A stretch of 64,000 nt of DNA, taken from the NCBI GenBank assembly GCA_029817715.1, contig JARUPY010000606.1:7750001-7814000 (forward strand), given 5' to 3'. Made by a program: the position numbers and the translations under genes. Of this stretch, positions 10,480-23,060 are shown one piece after another. The DNA is from Melastoma dodecandrum (lineage: Eukaryota; Streptophyta; Magnoliopsida; Myrtales; Melastomataceae). Under the pieces are notes generated by a model, which ran no database searches, was not told the DNA's origin, and saw only the letters and a list, made by a program, of their open reading frames with translations. The first letter of the stretch is position 1. Each line of letters opens with the position of its first letter.

Positions 10480-12982
10480 ATGCGCAGGTCGGTGGTATTC
10501 CTGAGCCTGGTGCTCTTCCTCCTGATAAACACACTTCCATCACTTGCCAAGCCTCGTCTAGCCAAGCCGAACTGTAACGAGTCTTGCGTGGATTCAGATG
10601 TTACTATTCCCTTCCCTTTTGGGATTGGAACCGGCTGCTTCTTGGATGAGTGGTACGAGATTGACTGCCCAAACGGCGGCTCCACACCGTTCCTGAAGAA
10701 GATCGGCTTGGAAGTCCTCAATATCTCGTTGCCAGAAGATAATTACCCGCTGAGCACTGACGGTTCGATCGAAGTTCGCTTCCCTGTGGTTACCAACAGT
10801 AGCTGTGCCGGTCACAGAGGCGATCATCCCCCGAGCTTGGAAGGAAGCAATTTCTTCTTCTCCCCGATGTGGAATACGTTTAATGTGGTCGGATGCAACG
10901 CTCTTGCCTTGATGAACAGTAACATGTCCGGAGTGTCTGGCTGCAAGGCCGGTTGCGGTGCGGGGAAATTCAGCAGCAATGGTAGCTGTCCCATCGGGAA
11001 CAGCTGTTGCCACACCAGCCTCCCCTCGAACCTACAGGAGTTTAAAGTGGAGTTCAGGGATGTCTCAGGGGGGGACTGCATCTACGCATTCCTGGCTGAC
11101 CAATCCTTTTTGGTTTCAAACTACTCTGATTTGGATCCCATAGGAGCCGGCCATGGATACGTTCCCGTGGTGCTTGAATGGGGGATTACAAATCATACTG
11201 ACCCTTTGTTTCCATTGGATAACCCCAACGACAAGCGGTATTGTCAAATTCGAAGCATTTCGAATTTCAACAGGATAATGCCATTTATCCAGTGTGCCTG
11301 CTATGGCGGCTATGACGGCAACGGTTATATGCCGAATTCATGTGAAGGTTAGTCTATGGTGGCCGATTAGTCTGACTCTTGATTTCATTTACGGTCGTCA
11401 TTCATTGCCATCATTGATTTATAAACATGTCTTCCCTATCATAATCCTTTCTTAATGCGGCTGATCTTCTTCTGCTAACTGAATTTCTGATGGGTGAAGA
11501 ACATCTTCACTGATATATAAAGTATCAATCTCATCTCCTCAGATATAGATGAATGTGTGTCGTTTCCCTATGGAGAACAACAGCGGTGCCAGAACAATCA
11601 AAAGTGCGTTAATACGCCTGGCAGCTTTGATTGCGTCGATAGATGGAAAACCGTTAAGTTCACGCTGATAGGTAAATGTACTAACTCTGCACTTGTAATT
11701 TTGATGTAAGAGGCTCATCCAGTCATAGGAGTTTTCTTCAGCCGTCGGTCTTCTAAAAATTGTGTAAATATTGTGTATTTATATCGATGCAGGAATTGGC
11801 TTGGCACTTGGTGCTTTGCTGTTGTTGTTCTGCGCTTGGAGGCCAAGATACATCAAGAAGAGGAAGGAAATAAAGCTCAGGAAGAAGCATTTCAAACAAA
11901 ATGGAGGACTATTGCTGCAACAACAGCTGAAATCCCCCGACGGATGCTTAGAAAAAAGCAGAATATTCACCTCCAAGGATTTGCAGGTCGCTACTGACAA
12001 CTTCAGCCAAAGCACAGTGCTCGGCCATGGTGGCCAAGGCACAGTCTACAAGGGGATGTTGGCCGACGGGCGAATTGTTGCCATCAAGAAATCGTTGGTT
12101 GTAGATAAGGAAAAGCTCGAGCAGTTCATCAACGAGGTCGTCATCCTATCCCAGATCAACCACAGGAACATCGTGAAGTTGCTGGGATGTTGTCTGGAAA
12201 CCGAAGTTCCACTTCTCGTCTACGAGTTCATACCAAACGGGACCTTATTCGAGTATCTCCACGAGCCCAACGAAGTGCTTCAAGTAAGCTGGGAGACTCG
12301 TCTTCGCATTGGCATCGAAATCTCCGGAGCCCTATCGTATCTGCACTCTGCCGCATCCATTCCGATATACCACAGGGACATCAAGTCCACTAATATCCTT
12401 CTGGACGAGAAATATCGGGCTAAAGTGGCCGATTTCGGTACGTCCAAGTCGGTCTCCCTCGAGCAGACCCACGTGACCACTCTGGTCCAGGGAACTTTTG
12501 GGTACCTGGACCCGGAATACTTCCAGACAAGCCAGTTCACTGACAAGAGTGATGTGTACAGCTTCGGTGTTGTGCTCGTAGAACTCTTAACGGGGCAAAA
12601 GCCGATATCATCCGCTAGGGCAGAAGAGGGGAGAAGCCTGGCGACGTACTTCAAAATATGCATGGAGGAGAACCAACTGTTCGATATCCTTCACCCACAG
12701 GTGAAACAGGAAGGGACCGAAGAAGAGATTTCTAGGGTCGCCCGTCTCGCCAAAAGGTGCTTGCACTTGCACGGCAGGAACCGTCCGACAATGAGGGAAG
12801 TCGCTGCAGAATTGGAGGAAATCAGAAACATCCAATTTCCTTCCGGCATCCTCAAGGGTCAGGAAAAAAATGGCATCATGGAAGAGCACACTGCTGGTTT
12901 AGCTCCTGGCAGGTCGTTTGCCGAAACTATGACATTCACATCGCAAGACGAACTGCCGCTGATGGTTATGGCGAGCTGGTGA
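10480..12982 (+). CDS. WAK-like receptor kinase, B-type, intact (728 aa)
   Basis: Exons 10480-11347, 11543-11671, 11793-12982; all junctions phase 1, 729 codons with stop. Signal peptide [15 protein letters not shown], then a GUB_WAK-type ectodomain ([24 protein letters not shown]) with many N-glycosylation sequons. The EGF exon is B-type ([16 protein letters not shown]). The transmembrane/stop-transfer segment lacks one codon against paralogues ([12 protein letters not shown]). The kinase has all key residues (Lys about 431, HRD Asp about 528, DFG Asp about 546) and the RD arrangement. The start is the first ATG; an in-frame TTG at 10408 would hide the signal peptide and is rejected. The upstream region is LTR-derived. 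Poly(A) signal 13048-13053. Plasma-membrane wall sensor by family; ligand unknown. Confidence 0.95.
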
Positions 12983-13987
12983 GTCATTAGCGGATCAAGA
13001 CACAGGATTTCCGAATTATGGTCATTATAGCAATAGTTAGTAATCCAAATAAAGGCCTCCGTCCAAGGGAAAGTCAAGCTAATTATAGATGCCAATAGGC
13101 GTCCGCCATGCCTGGTTGTAGGTATAGTTTGCAGGTGCTGGTATAACCTTTCTCGCCTTCAGAAGGAAGTTATCTCTTCCGATGATGATGAATGATGTTA
13201 TACTGCTCGTGTAAACAACAGGGTTTCCGATTATCTCGTAAATTGTTAGTTTTTCTTTATATTCAACGGAAGCAACCTCTTAATTAGATTATGCATGAAG
13301 GGAAGATCAGGAATGAGAGTCGCTAGAATTAACTGTTCGTTTTCTCACCATTCGCCCTTCAAACTGAAACTTGATTTGATGCACCTGACAACAAGGAGGA
13401 ATGCGTTGAGATGAGATGTGGGCATCTAAATCTCTATAGATGGTATTATGCTCTTGGAAGACAGTAAGTTCTCTGGACGATTTAACACTACTCTGGCAAT
13501 GGGCTCCGATAGAAGTACGATGGCGGAAACTCAAGTCCGTGAAGAGGTGCATGCCAGTGGTTTCTCACGGACCGCAAAATTTCCTATCAACCTAACGGAT
13601 TTCAGTGTAGAGTTCCACACAGGTAGAGTGGATCTCGCAAAATTCTTGGGTCTAGAGCCATGGAACTCTCACCGTCCTGCGATGGGAATATCACAGTGGC
13701 ACTGGAGTGGGTCTTAGAAAATTGGTTCAAGGCTTGTGATGCAAATATGCTGGGTTGATGCTGGTCCTGGTAAGTAAGGTTCCAGCTCAGGATGAGCTCC
13801 AAGTGCGCGAGAGTGTATTTACCTATCAACCCAAACTTCATGTCCTTCCAAACACCCAAGTGATCCTAGAATCACAATGAAACTCTGATGAATATGGTTC
13901 CTGACAGGAAAATCACGGAACCTCCAATCCTAGGACGGTTTAAGTCGATGCAGCGGAAGCATAAAAGTTTAACTGCAATAATGCCGT
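12983..13987. other. B-to-A spacer
   Basis: 3' UTR and spacer, a close copy of 620-1624 and 41480-42479. It includes the same unrecognised 89-codon frame (13448-13717). Nothing else is supported. Confidence 0.6.
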
Positions 13988-15040
13988 GAGAATCGACCCA
14001 GAAGATATTTGTTTGCACAGTGGTCAGCTAAAACGTTTTCAAACCCTTTTGACTGTTAGGCAGTGGCGACGACGACGTCCACAACGACATGATACTGGGA
14101 GAACGAAACCAATGAGAACACGGAATAACCAGCGATAAAGAGGTGCCGGGAGTGTTTTGAGGAAGGAGGCTTCTTCTTTTAGTTAGTCCAGATAGGACGT
14201 GGCCCCAGGGAGGAAGTTCGAAGTATTACCATCTAGTAGCGTGGAATTCCAGACCATATCGATTGGAAATGTTACCGCATCCTCTTATGACCGAATCCTG
14301 TATCAGTTAAGATTGACCGTTAAAGACTTCAATCTGTTCAGAGATTAGTTGTTGCGTTGTTGCTGTTGTTGTTCAGAAGACGCAGAGTGATGTGCAGGTT
14401 GGTGGTATTCCTGAGCCTGGTGCTCTTCCTCCTGATAAACACACTTCCATCACTTGCCAAGCCTCCTCTATCCAAGCCGTACTGTAACGAGTCATGTGTT
14501 ATTCAGATGGTATTCCTGAGAATCGACCCAGAAGATATTTGTTTGCACAGTGGTCCGCTAAAACGTTTTCAAAACCTTTTGACTGTTAGGTGGTGGCGAC
14601 GACGACGTCCACAACGACATGATACTGGAAGAACGAAACCAATGAGGACACGGAATAACCAGCGATAAAGACGTGCCGGGGGTGTTTCGAGGAAGGAGGC
14701 TTCTTTTTTTAGTTAGTCCAGATAGGACGTGGCCCCAGGGAGGAAGTTCGAAGTATTACCATCTAGTAGCGTGGAATTCCAGACCATATCGATTGGAAAT
14801 GTTACCGCAGCCTCTTATGACCGAATCCTGTATCAGTTAAGATTGACCGTTAAAGACTTCAATCTGTTCAGAGATTAGTTGTTGCGTTGTTGCTGTTGTT
14901 GTTCAGAAGACTCAGAGTGATGTGCAGGTTGGTGGTATTCCTGAGCCTGGTGCTCTTCCTCCTGATAAACACACTTCCATCACTTGCCAAGCCCCACTGT
15001 AACGAGTCATGTGTGGATTCAGATGTTACTATTCCCTTCC
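13988..15040 (+). repeat. 531-bp promoter/signal-peptide array (2 units)
   Basis: Two units, starts 13988 and 14518 (530 bp apart because of net loss of one base). The first is an extra module; the second runs into the A-type pseudogene at 14920. TTGACC cores lie in both promoters, as in the other arrays. Confidence 0.93.
14390..14668 (+). pseudogene. Signal-peptide mini-protein, frameshifted module
   Basis: Same ATG and signal peptide as the 66-residue frames at 2027 and 42882, but the sequence after NESCV is GTTATTCAG instead of GTGGATTCAG. The tail therefore shifts frame to a different basic C-terminus (IQMVFLRIDPED...RTRNNQR). This is the only one of eight extra modules whose frame is changed. 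Confidence 0.5.
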
Positions 15041-17402
15041 CTTTTGGGATTGGAACCGGCTGCTTCTTGGATGAGTGGTACGAGATAGACTACAGGAATG
15101 GCAGCTCTACGCCTTTCCTGAGGAAGATCGACTTGGAAGTCCTCAATATCTCGTTGCCAGAAGATAATTACCCGTTGAGCGCTGACGGTTCGATCGAAGT
15201 CCGCTTCCCTGTGGTTACCAACGGTAGCTGTGCCGGTCACGGAGGCGATCATCCCCCGAGCTTGGAAGGAAGCAATTTCATCTTCTCTCCGACGTGGAAT
15301 ACGTTTAATGTGGTCGGATGCAACGTTCTTGCCTTGATGACAGTAGCATGTCCGGACTGTCTGGGTGCAAGGCCGGTTGCGGTGCGGAGAAATTCAGCAG
15401 GAATGGTAGCTGTCCCATCGGGAACAGCTGTTGCCACACCAGCCTCCCCTCGAACCTACAGGAGTTTAAAGTGGAGTTCAGGGATGTCTCAGGGGGGGAC
15501 TGCATCTACGCATTCCTGGCTAACCAATCCTTTTTGGTTTCAAACTACTTTGATTTGGATCCCATAGGAGCCGGCCATGTATACGTTCCCGTGGTGCTTG
15601 AATGGGGGATTACAAATCATACTGACCCTTTGTTTCAATTGGATAACCCCAACGACAAGCGGTATTGTCAAATTCGAAGCATTTCGAATTTCGACAGGAT
15701 AATGCCATTTATCCAGTGTTCCTGCTACGGCGGCTATGAAGGCAACGGTTATATGTCGAACTCATGTGAAGGTTAGTCTATGGTGGCCGATTAGTCTGAC
15801 TCTTGATCTCATTTACGGTCGTCATTCATTTCCATCTTTGATTTATAAACATGTCTTCCCTATCATAATCCTTTCTTAATGCGGCTGATCTTCTTCTGCT
15901 AACTGAATTTCCGATGGGTGAAGAACATCTTCACTGATATATAAAGTATCAATCTCATCTCCTCAGATATAGATGAATGTACGCAACCTCACAACAACAG
16001 AACATCATGCCCCAGTAATTTTAAGTGTGTGAATAAGCCTGGCTGGTATGATTGTGTTGATAGATGGAAAACGACCAAGATCGTGCTTACAGGTAAATTT
16101 GCTATACTGCTTTTGTAATTTTAGACGTAACAGACCTCCCATGATTTTGCTTCACCTTCCCTCTTCTTACATCATGTTATTTTTCTTTCCGTGTATTTAT
16201 ATCAATGCAGGAATTGGCTCGGCACTTGGTGCGTTGCTGTTGTTGTTCTGCTCTTGGAGATTGTGCAAATACATCAAGAAGAGGAAGGAAATAAAGCTCA
16301 GGAAGAAGCATTTCAAACAAAATGGAGGACTCTTGTTGCAGCAACAGCTGAACTCCCCCGACGGATGCTTGGAACAAAGCAGAATATTCACCTCCAAGGA
16401 TTTGCAGGTCGCTACTGACAACTTCAGCCAAAGCACAGTGCTCGGCCATGGTGGCCAAGGCACAGTCTACAAGGGGATGTTGGCCGACGGGCGAATTGTT
16501 GCCATCAAGAAATCGTTGGTTGTAGATAAGGAAAAGCTCGAGCAGTTCATCAACGAGGTCGCATCCTATCCCAGATCAACCACAGGAACATCGTGAAGTT
16601 GCTGGGATGTTGTCTGGAAACCGAAGTTCCACTTCTCGTCTACGAGTTCATACCAAACGGGACCTTATTCGAGTACCTCCACGATCCCAACGAAGGGCTT
16701 CAAGTAAGCTGGGAGACTCGTCTTCGCATTGGCATCGAAATCTCCGGAGCCCTATCGTATCTGCACTCTGCTGCATCCATACCGATATACCACAGGGACA
16801 TCAAGTCCACTAATATCCTTCTGGACGAGAAATATCGGGCTAAAGTGGCCGATTTCGGTACATCCAAGTCGGTCTCCCTGGAGCAGACCCACGTGACGAC
16901 TCTGGTCCAGGGAACTTTTGGGTACCTGGACCCGGAATACTTCCAGACAAGCCAGTTCACTGACAAGAGCGATGTGTACAGCTTCGGTGTTGTGCTCGTA
17001 GAACTCTTAACGGGGCAAAAGCCGATATCATCCGCCAGGGCAGAAGAGGGAAGAAGCCTGGCAACATACTTCATAATATGCATGGAGGAGAGCCACCTGT
17101 TCGATATCCTTCACCCACTGGTGAAACAGGAAGGGACTGAAGAAGAGATTTCTAGGGTCGCCCATCTCGCCAAAAGGTGCCTGCACTTGCATGGCAGGAA
17201 CCGTCCGACAATGAAGGAAGTGGCTGCAGAATTGGAGGAAATCAGAAACATCCAATTTCCTTCCGGCATCCTCAAGGTTCAGGAAAATAATGGCATTACT
17301 GAAGAGCACACTGCTGGTTTAGCTGCTGGCACGTCATTCCCAGATACGATGACATTCACATTGCAAGACGAACTGCCACTGTTGGTTACAACGAGCTGGT
17401 GA
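14920..17402 (+). pseudogene. WAK-like receptor kinase, A-type, two frameshifts
   Basis: Exon layout matches the gene at 3089: exon 1 14920-15771, exon 2 15967-16092, exon 3 16211-17402, with normal splice borders. One base is missing in exon 1 near 15340 (GATGACAGTAGC against GATGAACAGTAAC) and one in the kinase exon near 16561 (GAGGTCGCATCC against GAGGTCGTCATCC). A conserved ectodomain Cys is also changed to Tyr (EIDYRN for EIDCRN), and the leader lost the repeated KPRLAKP segment. The catalytic loop, DFG motif and A-type tail ([16 protein letters not shown]) remain readable after the second shift. Poly(A) signal 17466-17471. A truncated secreted ectodomain is the only likely product. Sequencing error at both sites is possible but unlikely given the extra Cys loss. 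Confidence 0.88.
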
Positions 17403-18234
17403 TGCATTAGCAGATGGAAGCATAGGATCTGAATTGTTTTCTTTTTATCGACAATTAGTGTTCCAAATAAAGGCCTCTTACTGAAGATTAGTAATCGAAC
17501 AATGTTTTGTGTTGTCTGTCCTGCAAATGTAAGCCTAACGAATAAATGTTTGCTGCTCGTCTGTATCTTTTGCAAGTGATGAATCCTTGATTAATCCAAA
17601 TGACGGCATAATCTCGAATTAATCCTGCATCCGGGTTCGAAAATTATGTTTCGAAACACCTCCGGGGCAGGTTTCCACCACACATGCAAAAGTCGAGAAG
17701 TCTCGTTGGATGCCTGCCTCTGTGGACTACTAGAAAGCTTCAAAAGTTTGCTTCGAGTCTTGAAACTCGGTTTGAGATCTGGCATCGGTGTGGAATGATG
17801 TGGTCTTAGACAAGAACGGTCCTTGCACCTGACTTCCAAAGGCAGCGTCAGTAATGTTCCAATGTCGAGCAAAATGCAATGGCGGGAATCCCAGTTCCAC
17901 AGGAGGGACGTGTTCCGCCACCGGTGGTTGCCGTAGGACTACTACGATTGCTGTGGAATGAAGAGTTCTCGGTGGGGAGTTCTACAAAAATGTGGAGAGG
18001 ATCCTGAATACCTCCGCGGCGTTCCGGTATGATGCAACAGAGTTCTCGTCATCAGATGATGTGGTTGCGTTTGAATGTGAGATGAAAAAACGCATTTATG
18101 ACCTTGCAATCTTGAATGATCAAACACCATTGATGACACGCTCTAGAAATCTGAGTCCAATTTTTCCAAACTAGTCATCAGTGTGCATCTTAGACGAAGT
18201 CAACAATGGCCTAAATCATCCTAGTGTGTGATAA
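17403..18234. other. A-to-D spacer, copy 2
   Basis: Near copy of 5602-6432: 3' UTR of the A-type copy then unrecognised spacer. No gene or RNA seen. Confidence 0.5.
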
Positions 18235-18288
18235 TTGACCAGACACGTGTTATGTTACTTGGAAGACAGACTTTGGTTAGCTTATAAG
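18235..18288 (+). promoter_or_regulatory. D-type promoter elements (W-box, G-box, TATA)
   Basis: TTGACC 18235-18240, CACGTG 18244-18249 and TATAAG 18283-18288 stand about 85-140 bp before the ATG at 18374. The arrangement is kept in the truncated copy before 6564 and is missing from the third D-type copy at 51882. Confidence 0.45.
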
Positions 18289-18373
18289 ATTCTCCTCCTT
18301 TCTGCGTTCTGGCTAGTCCCGTGTTATAATCATTCACACTATCACACATACCGGAGAAGATCCCCCTGCCGGG

Positions 18374-20765
18374 ATGGTTCCGACCTTTCTGCTCCTACTT
18401 GTGATGATGCTACATGCCCGGCCATCCCTCCTGGCAAAGGTCGCCAGGCCCGGTTGTCCCGAGTCATGTGGAATTGGAGGTGTAGCTATTCCCTTCCCTT
18501 TTGGGATTGGAGCCGGTTGCTTCCTGGATGAGTGGTACGAGATTGACTGCCGGAACGTCTCCACTTCATCATCCTCCAACTCTTCTGTACCGTTTCTAAA
18601 GAAGATCGACTTGGAAGTGCTTGATATCACACTGCCTGAACTCTACGGGATATATGGCCCGGGCATCGATGGAACCGTCCAAGTTGACTTCCCTGTAGCT
18701 TCTAACACGGGCTGCTCCGCTCACGGAAACAATCTCAACTTTAGCTTGGCAGGGAGCAACTTCATCTTCTCCCAGACTGCAAATATGTTCACTGCTGTCG
18801 GATGCGATGCTCTTGCCTTGTCGAACGGCAACACATCTGGAGTGTTTGGCTGCAAGTCTGGTTGCGGCGGTGCAAATTTCAGCGGGGATGGAATTTGTCC
18901 AGCCGATAGCAGTTGTTGCCAGACCACCCTCCCTCTCAACCTACAGGATTTTAACGTGGATATCAAGGAAGTCTCCGGGGGCGATTGTGCCAGCGCATTT
19001 CTGGCCAACCAATCATGGATGACATCAAAGAACAGCTCGGAGTTGTACTCCTTAGGCGTGGGCCGTCAATTTGTTCCGGCGGTGCTTGAATGGGGGATTT
19101 CGAATCATACCTATCTTTATCCTCTATTGAATAATCCCAATCATAATCAGTACTGTGGTACAGAAAGCTTGCTCACTTGGTACAGGACGATGCCGTTCTC
19201 CCAGTGCCATTGCTGGTACGGATACAAGGGCAATGGTTACCTGGAGGCAGCATGCGAAGGTAACCCAATCACACTTCCCATATTTGTTCAACATTAAGCC
19301 CTGACGAAACTTTGTCTCCCTCTATTTAGATGTAAATGAATGCGAGGAACCACCACATGGCAAGCCGGCATGCCCCGACAAACAGAAATGCGTGAATACT
19401 CGGGGAGGATATCGTTGCGTCGACCACTGGAAGAAAGTTAGGTTCGTGCTTATAGGTAACGAGCTGTCCTGCAATTCCTTTTAACATCAGGAGTACGAGA
19501 CCTCATCCTTTAAGAGCATTTTGTTTTTTATTTGGCTGGTGATAGTGTTGTTTATTTAAATCAAAGTAGGAATCGGATCGGCTCTCGGCGCGATGCTGTT
19601 GTTGTTGGGTGCATGGAGAATGTACAAGTACATCGAGAAGAGGAAGGCGATTATGCTGAGAAAGAAGTGTTTCGAACGAAACGGGGGGCTCTTGCTGCAA
19701 CAACAGCTGAACTCCCCAGAAGGAAGCTTGGAGGGAAGCAGAATCTATACGTCCAAGGAGTTGGAGGTCGCTACCGACAACTTCAACAAAAGCAGAGTGC
19801 TTGGGCTTGGCGGCCAAGGTGCTGTCTACAAAGGGATGTTAGCCGATGGGAGAATCGTGGCGATCAAGAAATCGATGGTGTTAAGTGAGGACAAGCTGGA
19901 GCAGTTCATCAATGAGGTCGCCATCCTATCACAGATCAACCATAGGAACATCGTGAAGTTGCTGGGATGCTGCTTAGAAACCCAGGTTCCCCTTCTGGTT
20001 TACGAGTTCATACCCAACGGGACCCTGTACAAGTATCTCCACGAGCCCAGCGAGGACCTTACTGTCACCTGGGAGACACGTCTTCGGATAGCCTCTGATG
20101 TTGCTGGGGCCCTATCATATCTGCACTCGGCAGCATCCATGCCTATATACCACAGGGACATCAAGTCCACCAATATCCTTCTCGATGAGAAGTATCGGGC
20201 AAAAGTCGCAGATTTCGGCACGTCCAAGTCAGTCTCCCTAGAGCAGACCCACGTGACCACGCTTGTCCAGGGGACTTTCGGGTACCTAGACCCTGAATAC
20301 TTCGAGTCAAGCCAGTTCACAGACAAGAGCGATGTGTACAGCTTCGGGGTGGTGCTCGTCGAGCTCTTGACTGGAGAAAAGGCGATATCCTCAGCCAGGG
20401 CAGAAGAGGGGAGAAGCCTGGCGACGTACTTCAAAATATCCATGGAGGAGAACCAGTTGTTCGATATCATTCACCCTCAGGTGAAGGCGCAAGGCACTGA
20501 TGAAGAGATATCCAGGGTCGCCGATCTCGCCAACAGGTGCTTAGACTTGAACGGTAGGAGTCGTCCGACCATGAAGGAAGTCGCTGCAGAACTGGAGGAA
20601 GTCAGAAACATCAAGTTCCCCTCTGGCATCCTTGGTGGAAAGGGGAGCTGCAGTTGCATCATCGAAGAGCAGGCCGACGGTTTAGTGCCTGTCAGGCCAA
20701 ACCTTGATGCAGTGGCGCCAGCATCACTAGATGAGCTCCCGCTACTGGTGACAACCAACTGGTAA
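18374..20765 (+). CDS. WAK-like receptor kinase, D-type, intact (735 aa)
   Basis: Exons 18374-19259, 19330-19455, 19570-20765; 736 codons with stop, all junctions phase 1. Introns are much shorter than in A/B types (70 and 114 bp). Signal peptide [20 protein letters not shown]; ectodomain with [20 protein letters not shown] and several Asn-X-Ser/Thr sites; half [18 protein letters not shown] exon [15 protein letters not shown]; transmembrane [10 protein letters not shown]; kinase with [11 protein letters not shown], Lys about 437 in VAIKK, HRD Asp about 534, DFG Asp about 552. It is a distinct subfamily: [14 protein letters not shown] and DYFESSQ-type differences ([11 protein letters not shown] for [11 protein letters not shown]), and a longer tail ([16 protein letters not shown]). 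Poly(A) signal 20793-20798. Role as for other wall-associated kinases. Confidence 0.95.
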
Positions 20766-20915
20766 TATAAATTTAATGTATTAAATAGTATAAATAAAAA
20801 AAATCAGATTCTAGATGTTGAGGCTCGACTCTTGCCGGCTAATGCACGATGAAGAATCCGTTAAGCCTTGGCTGCTGTTCATGCTACTGTATCTAATGAT
20901 GTACTCTCGAGAAGT

Positions 20916-23060
20916 TTAACGTGAGTGAATGAGGAGTACGTTCTTGGCCTTTTTATCAGGAGCAACCCCGGAAGGTTCCATCTCCTTGTACCAGATCACG
21001 GTGCTGTCGAAGTCCTTGTTTTTCCCTTAGGCATCCATAATGGTGGTCAGCACTGTTTGATTTGCCCTTATGCCGGAACTCCGCATTTCTTCATACTCTG
21101 CCATCATCTTCTTGAGATCATTCGCTTTGGCATATCCTTTTGTCAATGCCCCATAAGTGACTTCATTAGGAGAAAGACCATCTTGTTTCAGCCTTCGAAA
21201 GAACTTCTCGGCACCATCCATGTCTGATGCATTGACATATGCTGAGAGCATGGTTGTGTAAGAGCACAGATCGGGCGTGCACCTGCAGAATAATTAGCCA
21301 CATTAGAATGCCGACTCTTTCGAAGAACAGGGTCGAGTAAAGCCAACAGAGCAAGCCTAATTTCATGGAATCAAACCAAGTCAACAACACGTAATCTTAA
21401 TCCTGATGAGGGCGAACCGATTGAACGAAGCTTAGCAGAACAGATAAAATTTGCAATAGCAAACAACTCGTCTCGAATCACAAAGACAAAGAAGATGAAC
21501 AGACTGGTGACAACTAAATGGTTCTGCTGAAAGACATCGTAAAAACACATTTAAGGCAATGACCTGTCCCTTCTCATGCTCTTGAAGACATTTCGTGCTT
21601 GCTCCACCACTCCAAAGACAGCAAATGCATCAAGAAGAATGTTGTAGGCCTTTTGGGTTGGTCTGTGAAAATGCAGACAGTAGGGAAGAACATTATTACG
21701 GTCAAAGTAACATTTATGCCCAAGAAGTAAGAGCAAAGGATGCGAGATTGAGCACACCTGACCCCCGCACTCCGCATCTCCTAAAAAACATGAAGTGCTT
21801 CATCCTCTCGTCTCGCTTTTCTGTAACCATTCACCAGCAAGGCATAGCTCACAACATCAGGCCGAAGATCAGCTCTTTGCATCTAAAAATAAATCACTTA
21901 CTTCAATATCCAATTGATATATATGAAAACAAGGAAAATGAAGTGCTGGGGGAAAAGACAAGGAAAGTACCTAATCATAAATCTTCGAGACCTCCTTGTA
22001 GCTAGTTTCAAATGACATTAGACTGTTGTAGACTGCTCCACTCTTCGTTCGGCCATCGATGAAAATATTCTGCGAGCTTTCTCATAACTCCCAGCTTTCT
22101 TATGCATGTAAATGGGAAACGTTTTCTGATCAGGCTTTCTCACTATCCAATAGGGTCTCAAAAACTTCTTATGCTTCCTTAAATTGGTTGCTCTGCAGGA
22201 TACACAATCCTGAGTTATTCCAATAAAACAAGCCGAGAGCAGGATGAGGACAGAAAAATTAGCCCGAACTACCTCGACAAATGTCTTTAGGATAATTTGA
22301 TATGTCAAAGCAGATGGCTCTGGGCCAGAAGACTGCATCCTTCGGAATATAGCTTCGGCATTCTTGTATCTCTTTCCCCCTTCCATATGATTCCATAAGA
22401 GCAGTATGAGAAATGACACTCGGCGGACAGTTGTTTTGGTTCATGTAGCTCATGACTCTCTCCGCACTGTTGAAGTCTCCTTGCTTTCCATATGCCGTTA
22501 TAAGCATCAGGAGATCCACTTCACTGATATTCCACCTGCTTTGAATCAGTATCCATTCTATAATCTAGAAGATAAAGAAATAATTCAAAAGGAGGCAACT
22601 AGATAAAACTAAATCGTCTAACTGTGCCTCAGCATCCCACCAATCGAACTCGTCGACTGATATTACACTATTACGATCTAAGCGGAAAGACAGATACAAT
22701 ACCTCGCTAACGAGGTTCCACCTCTTCAATCTTCATCTGCTTGAACCACTTCAACGTGCCCAACACCAACTCCATCCGAAGAGCCTCATTCTTAACCCTC
22801 TCTCTTCTAAGCACCTCCACTGCTGTACCTGCCTCGCGGATTTCGTTCATCAGTCTCCTCCAGTTCTTATGGTAGGCCTCGTCGCTGCACCTTTAAACAC
22901 TTTCACCACCTTTAAACACTTCCACCTTCTTCCTTTTCTGCATAAACTTCCTGGGCGCCAACATTCCCATCCGAATACCCTGGACCCTCCTTCCATTTCC
23001 CACGCAGATTTCAACCTGCGAATCCCACTAACCGGCGTACTGTGCGCATTTACAGAACAA
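20916..23060 (-). pseudogene. P-class PPR protein pseudogene, copy 1
   Basis: Antisense, multi-exon. From 5' to 3': a leader with MGMLAPRKFMQKRKK (ATG near 22970), NWRRLMNEIREAG, then PPR repeats (LLMLITAYGKQGDFNSAERV, NAEAIFRRMQSSGPEPSALT, ARNVFKSMRRDR, NASDMDGAEKFFRRLKQDGL, MMAEYEEMRSSGIRANQ). From memory it resembles Arabidopsis At3g59040-type organelle PPR proteins. Lesions shared with copy 2: a frameshift after the VEVFKG block, a frameshift near QMK/WNLVSE, and a TAA in the NQFKEA–EVFETLL segment. Private lesions: an extra G in the YGRGK codons near 22375 and TAA at 21027-21029. PPR proteins bind organelle RNA; this copy cannot make one. Confidence 0.82.
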
